Assembly: GCA_016841125.1 (NCBI GenBank)
Contig: JAENZU010000109.1
Coordinates: 1 to 8,862 of the forward strand
Reading direction: 5' to 3'
Source of the DNA: Melioribacter sp.
Lineage (GTDB): Bacteria > Bacteroidota > Ignavibacteria > Ignavibacteriales > Melioribacteraceae
Length of the DNA stretch: 8,862 bases
Shown: positions 6,413 through 8,862 of the stretch, piece after piece
Numbering within the stretch: the first letter of the stretch is position 1
Layout: each line of letters opens with the position of its first letter
Notes under the pieces: model-generated
Told to the model about the DNA's origin: nothing
What the model saw: the letters and a program-made list of their open reading frames with translations, nothing else
Databases searched by the model: none
Made by a program: the position numbers and the translations under genes

Positions 6413-6605
6413 ACCTCCATATTTGGGCGATGAGTACAACGGAAAATGCGCTCACCGCTCATTTATTAATACCGGATAAAAAAATGGATGATGAGTTTTT
6501 AAAGAATATTTTTAGAGAGCTTCACGATAAATTTGGAATTGAGCATCCTACAATACAATTGGAAAGGATCCAACATTTTCTAATTGCGAATCTAAATCTG
6601 TTTGA
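6409..6605 (+). pseudogene. Truncated and frameshifted 3' remnant of a second CDF transporter gene
   Basis: From codon 6412 the translation reads NLHIWAMSTTENALTAHLLIP and later FGIEHPTIQLE. It aligns directly with residues 235-297 of the CDF protein at 4088-4981 (DLHIWAMSTTENALTVHLVVP, FSIDHPTIQIE). All membrane helices and both HxxxD sites are absent, because homology starts abruptly at the kinase stop codon. After about 6565 the frame is broken. The next frame reads FSNCESKSV and stops at TGA 6603-6605, matching the SNCETNSV tail of the intact gene. The remnant spans 194 nt against 192 nt in the intact gene, which fits a net shift of frame. Nucleotide differences fall mostly at third codon positions, so the copy diverged as a working gene before it decayed. 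A GTG at 6409 overlaps the kinase stop and could allow some translation. A real 104-codon gene running on to 6723 is unlikely. Confidence 0.85.
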
Positions 6606-6609
6606 TGAT

Positions 6610-8763
6610 TCAGTTGTTATGATTATTGAGCGGAAAGGAACATTCAATTTTGGTTCCTTCTCCTACGTCACTTGTAATTTTGATATCCCCCTCTACAGAA
6701 AGTACTCTCTCTTTCATACCTAGTATACCGAAAGAATTGTATTTTTTTTGCGGCGAGTAATTGAAACCTACTCCAAAATCTTGAATTGAAAAAACTAGCT
6801 GCTCATTTTTTTTCATTAAAGAAAGTTGTACCTTTTCGGTTTGGGAATGCCTCGCAACATTGGTTAAACTTTCCTGAACAATCCGGAATATTGCATTTTC
6901 CAATTCTTTCGAAAATTTTTCCTCTTCCAGATTACTCTCAAATTCTGCTTTTATTCCTGTCCTCTTTTTAAAATCATCAATGTGATTTTCAAGTGCGGGT
7001 ATTAATCCCAAACTATCCAAAAACTCAGGTCTTAATTCTTTTACTAATTTTCTTACTCTGTTGATTGTTTTATCCGTATGACTTATTAATTCCTTGATAT
7101 CATTTATATGAGCGATCTGCTTTTCAAAATTTTCCTTTCTCATTTTCATTTCAATCATGCTCAAATTTAATTTTATGAAAGATAGCATCTGTCCCAAATC
7201 ATCATGAATTTCTCTTGCAATGTTCATCCGCTCATTCTCTCTAATTGACTGCAGATGATGTGATAACGATTGTAATTCTTCCCTTTGTTTTTGGCTTTGC
7301 TCAAGAACTTCTTTCATCAATGTGACGTCGACAATTTGATTGATTAAATGAAGAGGCTGATTCTTAGCATCTCTAATCAATGCCGAATGAACTTTGGTCC
7401 AAACGTGATCTCCGCCTTTTTTAACAAACCCTTTTTCAATTTCTACTTTGTTGATTTCATTTGCGATCATTTTATTCAAATCACTTTGGAGTATTAACTT
7501 CTCTTTACCAATTGTTAAATTATTTAAATTAAAGTGCACCATCTCTTTTTCGGTATAGCCGAGCAATGAACAAAGAGATTTATTGGCAATCTTAATTTTG
7601 CCTTCAATGTCGGTCAAACATATGCCGGCACCGGAATATTGAAATGCTGTTCTAAATCTATTTTCACTTTCAACCAGACTGCGCTTACTCTCCCTTTCTT
7701 TAATCTGATCACGAAAAACTAATACCACTCCTGTTACCAAACCTTGTTCGTCACGAATCGGGGCTCCGCTATCTGCAATGGGAAGTTCTTCACCGGATTT
7801 TGAAACCAGCAACGTATGACTTGACATTTCGACAACATTGCCTGAATCTAAAACCTTTTTAACCGGATTATCTATTTCCAATTCTGTTTTTCCATTTTTC
7901 AGTTTAAATATTTCGTCAATGGGCTTGCCTTTCGATTCCGATTCAGTCCAGCCGGTTAATTTTTCTGCCACCGGATTCATTTGTTTCACAAGACCGGTCT
8001 TGTCTGTTGTAATAACTCCGTCACCAATGCTGTAAAGGGTAATCTGAGATTCTTGATGAGTTTCTCTCAGTTCCTTTTCTTTTGTAAATAATTCACGGTA
8101 AAAATCCCTCTGCCGCATTGAATAGAGGAATGCAATTGCAATTGTGAACAGTAAAATAAACGCAAATGCTAAAACAATAATGTACACGGCTTTTGATCTG
8201 GTTGCATCCAAAATTTCTTTTTCATCAATTTTGGCAATCATGTACCAAGATGTATTCGGTACGGGCAGGATATAGGAGAGCACCTCAATATCCCTATAAT
8301 CTTTTCCCTCGAAAATGCCCGTGAGACCTTTTACAGCTTGGACTGCGGGTACATCAACTTTGCTCAGTGGTATCCGCAGCGAAAGAGCAGTATTCTTTTT
8401 GTGCCGCAGCTCATTTAAAAATAGAACCTCATTCCCCTCTTGCCGAAGGATAAGAGTTTCTGCTGTATTGCTGGGCAGCGGCCACCAATTAATTAAAGGA
8501 AATAGAAAGTCTGCAGGATTTGAACGAAAAACCAAAAACGCAAAATTATCACCATCTTTGTTATTTAGAGGAGCATAAATATCCTGATGGATTTTGTTAT
8601 GCTCCTGACAAAAATAAAAATCAGATTTAATTTTATATTCTAAGCTCTCATCTCTTGCCAAATAAAGCTCTTTGAGCGGGACATAATACTCTTTAATCAA
8701 GCCTGTGCCCAAAATCAGTTTACCATCCGGTGCAGACAGAAATATATCTTCATAACCATACAT
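6610..8763 (-). CDS. Sensor histidine kinase, dCache-like + two PAS + HisKA_3 + HATPase_c; N-terminal part separated by a frameshift
   Basis: Numbering is from the ATG at 8763. The protein starts inside an extracytoplasmic dCache-like sensor region (GYEDIFLSAPDGKLILGTG; later LSYILPVPNTSWYMIAKIDEKEIL, 162-185). One membrane helix follows (about 193-215), then two PAS domains: about 236-352 (SIGDGVITTDKTGLVKQMNPVAEKLTGW) and 365-485 (FRTAFQYSGAGICLTDIEGK, LLGYTEKEM, with a PAC-like end NQIVDVT). A short coiled coil precedes the HisKA_3 dimerisation domain with H520 (REIHDDLGQMLSFIKLNL). The ATPase domain has the N box ESLTNVARHS (631-640), DFGVGF (662-667) and FGILGMKERV (678-687). This is the NarX/DegS kinase group, which normally signals to NarL/FixJ-type regulators; none is in the window. 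The ATG at 8763 has no ribosome site, and a stop lies two codons upstream. The missing first membrane helix and the rest of the sensor domain are upstream in another frame. Confidence 0.88.
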   Translation of the reverse strand: MYGYEDIFLSAPDGKLILGTGLIKEYYVPLKELYLARDESLEYKIKSDFYFCQEHNKIHQDIYAPLNNKDGDNFAFLVFRSNPADFLFPLINWWPLPSNTAETLILRQEGNEVLFLNELRHKKNTALSLRIPLSKVDVPAVQAVKGLTGIFEGKDYRDIEVLSYILPVPNTSWYMIAKIDEKEILDATRSKAVYIIVLAFAFILLFTIAIAFLYSMRQRDFYRELFTKEKELRETHQESQITLYSIGDGVITTDKTGLVKQMNPVAEKLTGWTESESKGKPIDEIFKLKNGKTELEIDNPVKKVLDSGNVVEMSSHTLLVSKSGEELPIADSGAPIRDEQGLVTGVVLVFRDQIKERESKRSLVESENRFRTAFQYSGAGICLTDIEGKIKIANKSLCSLLGYTEKEMVHFNLNNLTIGKEKLILQSDLNKMIANEINKVEIEKGFVKKGGDHVWTKVHSALIRDAKNQPLHLINQIVDVTLMKEVLEQSQKQREELQSLSHHLQSIRENERMNIAREIHDDLGQMLSFIKLNLSMIEMKMRKENFEKQIAHINDIKELISHTDKTINRVRKLVKELRPEFLDSLGLIPALENHIDDFKKRTGIKAEFESNLEEEKFSKELENAIFRIVQESLTNVARHSQTEKVQLSLMKKNEQLVFSIQDFGVGFNYSPQKKYNSFGILGMKERVLSVEGDIKITSDVGEGTKIECSFPLNNHNN

Positions 8764-8862
8764 TTTTTATAGGGTAAAAGGAAATTAACTAAATCGTTTT
8801 TGACCTTTTCATTTTCTTTATCATTTAAAAAAACTTCTGCCTTTTCATTAAAAACCGGGGAG
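8763..8862 (-). CDS. Upstream part of the same sensor kinase in a different frame (5' end outside window)
   Basis: Reading the minus strand from the window edge, one frame is open without stops for 33 codons (SPVFNEKAEVFLNDKENEKV... ending LVNFLLPYKK at 8763-8765). If one A is added to the A6 run at 8763-8768, this frame joins the long kinase frame as ...LLPYKK-MYGYEDIFL. That gives the normal flow of a dCache-type sensor region: a helical lead followed by 'YGYEDIFL-DPDGK'. Without the extra base the frame stops at TGA 8715-8717. The first membrane helix and the true start codon should lie beyond the right edge. The join is inferred from the fit of the two pieces, not from an alignment. Confidence 0.65.

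Noticed and set aside
6409..6723. A 104-codon open frame after the kinase, read as a complete small gene
   Set aside because: Only its first part (to about 6565) is homologous to CDF. The true homologous tail continues in a different frame to 6605, and the rest of the frame is antisense to the convergent kinase gene. It was called as a gene remnant instead.
6786..8578. Plus-strand open frames at 6786-6971, 7838-8035 and 8315-8578
   Set aside because: All lie opposite the PAS/HisKA_3 kinase gene, whose domains are intact across these stretches; none has its own motif.
1..8862. CRISPR array, tRNA, rRNA, transposase, integrase or toxin-antitoxin genes
   Set aside because: No repeated spacers, cloverleaf-like sequences, rRNA motifs or recombinase motifs were seen on either strand.

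Overview
The window is AT-rich bacterial DNA with short intergenic gaps. Its gene content suggests the Bacteroidota/Ignavibacteriota side of the tree: a sll1863-type coiled-coil stress protein, a large two-lobed GNAT-like protein, a small DUF4440/SnoaL-like secreted protein, orphan REC and histidine-kinase proteins, and candidate TAnnTTTG promoter boxes. Ignavibacteria is my best guess. This is inference; no rRNA or other marker gene is present.

Layout. Bases 1-175 hold the 3' end of a coiled-coil gene. It converges, across a hairpin terminator, with a minus-strand GNAT-like acyltransferase gene (224-1351). After a 333-bp divergent gap comes a plus-strand run: a YkgJ-type cysteine-cluster protein (1685-2041), a small lipoprotein (2162-2413), a 413-bp gap rich in inverted repeats, a stand-alone receiver protein (2827-3222), and an exported NTF2-like protein (3492-3938) followed by a clear terminator. 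A two-gene operon follows: a complete CDF zinc/cadmium-type efflux transporter (4088-4981) and, 24 bp later, a six-helix membrane histidine kinase (5006-6412). From the right edge a large minus-strand PAS/HisKA_3 sensor kinase (6610-8862, incomplete) converges on them.

Two things stand out. First, the kinase at 5006-6412 runs at its stop codon straight into a second, diverged copy of the last 64 codons of the CDF transporter (6412-6605). This copy has no 5' part and carries a frameshift, but still ends in the same SNCE--SV tail. The kinase therefore sits between two alternative 3' ends of one gene, as if a segment had integrated into the transporter gene, supplied a new 3' end and displaced the old one. 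Second, the minus-strand sensor kinase is interrupted by a one-base frameshift in an A6 run at 8763-8768. Its reading frame continues upstream in another frame to the window edge, so the apparent ATG at 8763 is not its real start.

Functionally the window mixes signalling (two kinases and one receiver, none in a classical adjacent pair) with metal efflux and small envelope proteins. The CDF-kinase operon suggests a link between metal export and signalling, but nothing in the sequence shows what the kinase senses or phosphorylates. I saw no tRNA, rRNA, CRISPR array, transposase or integrase.
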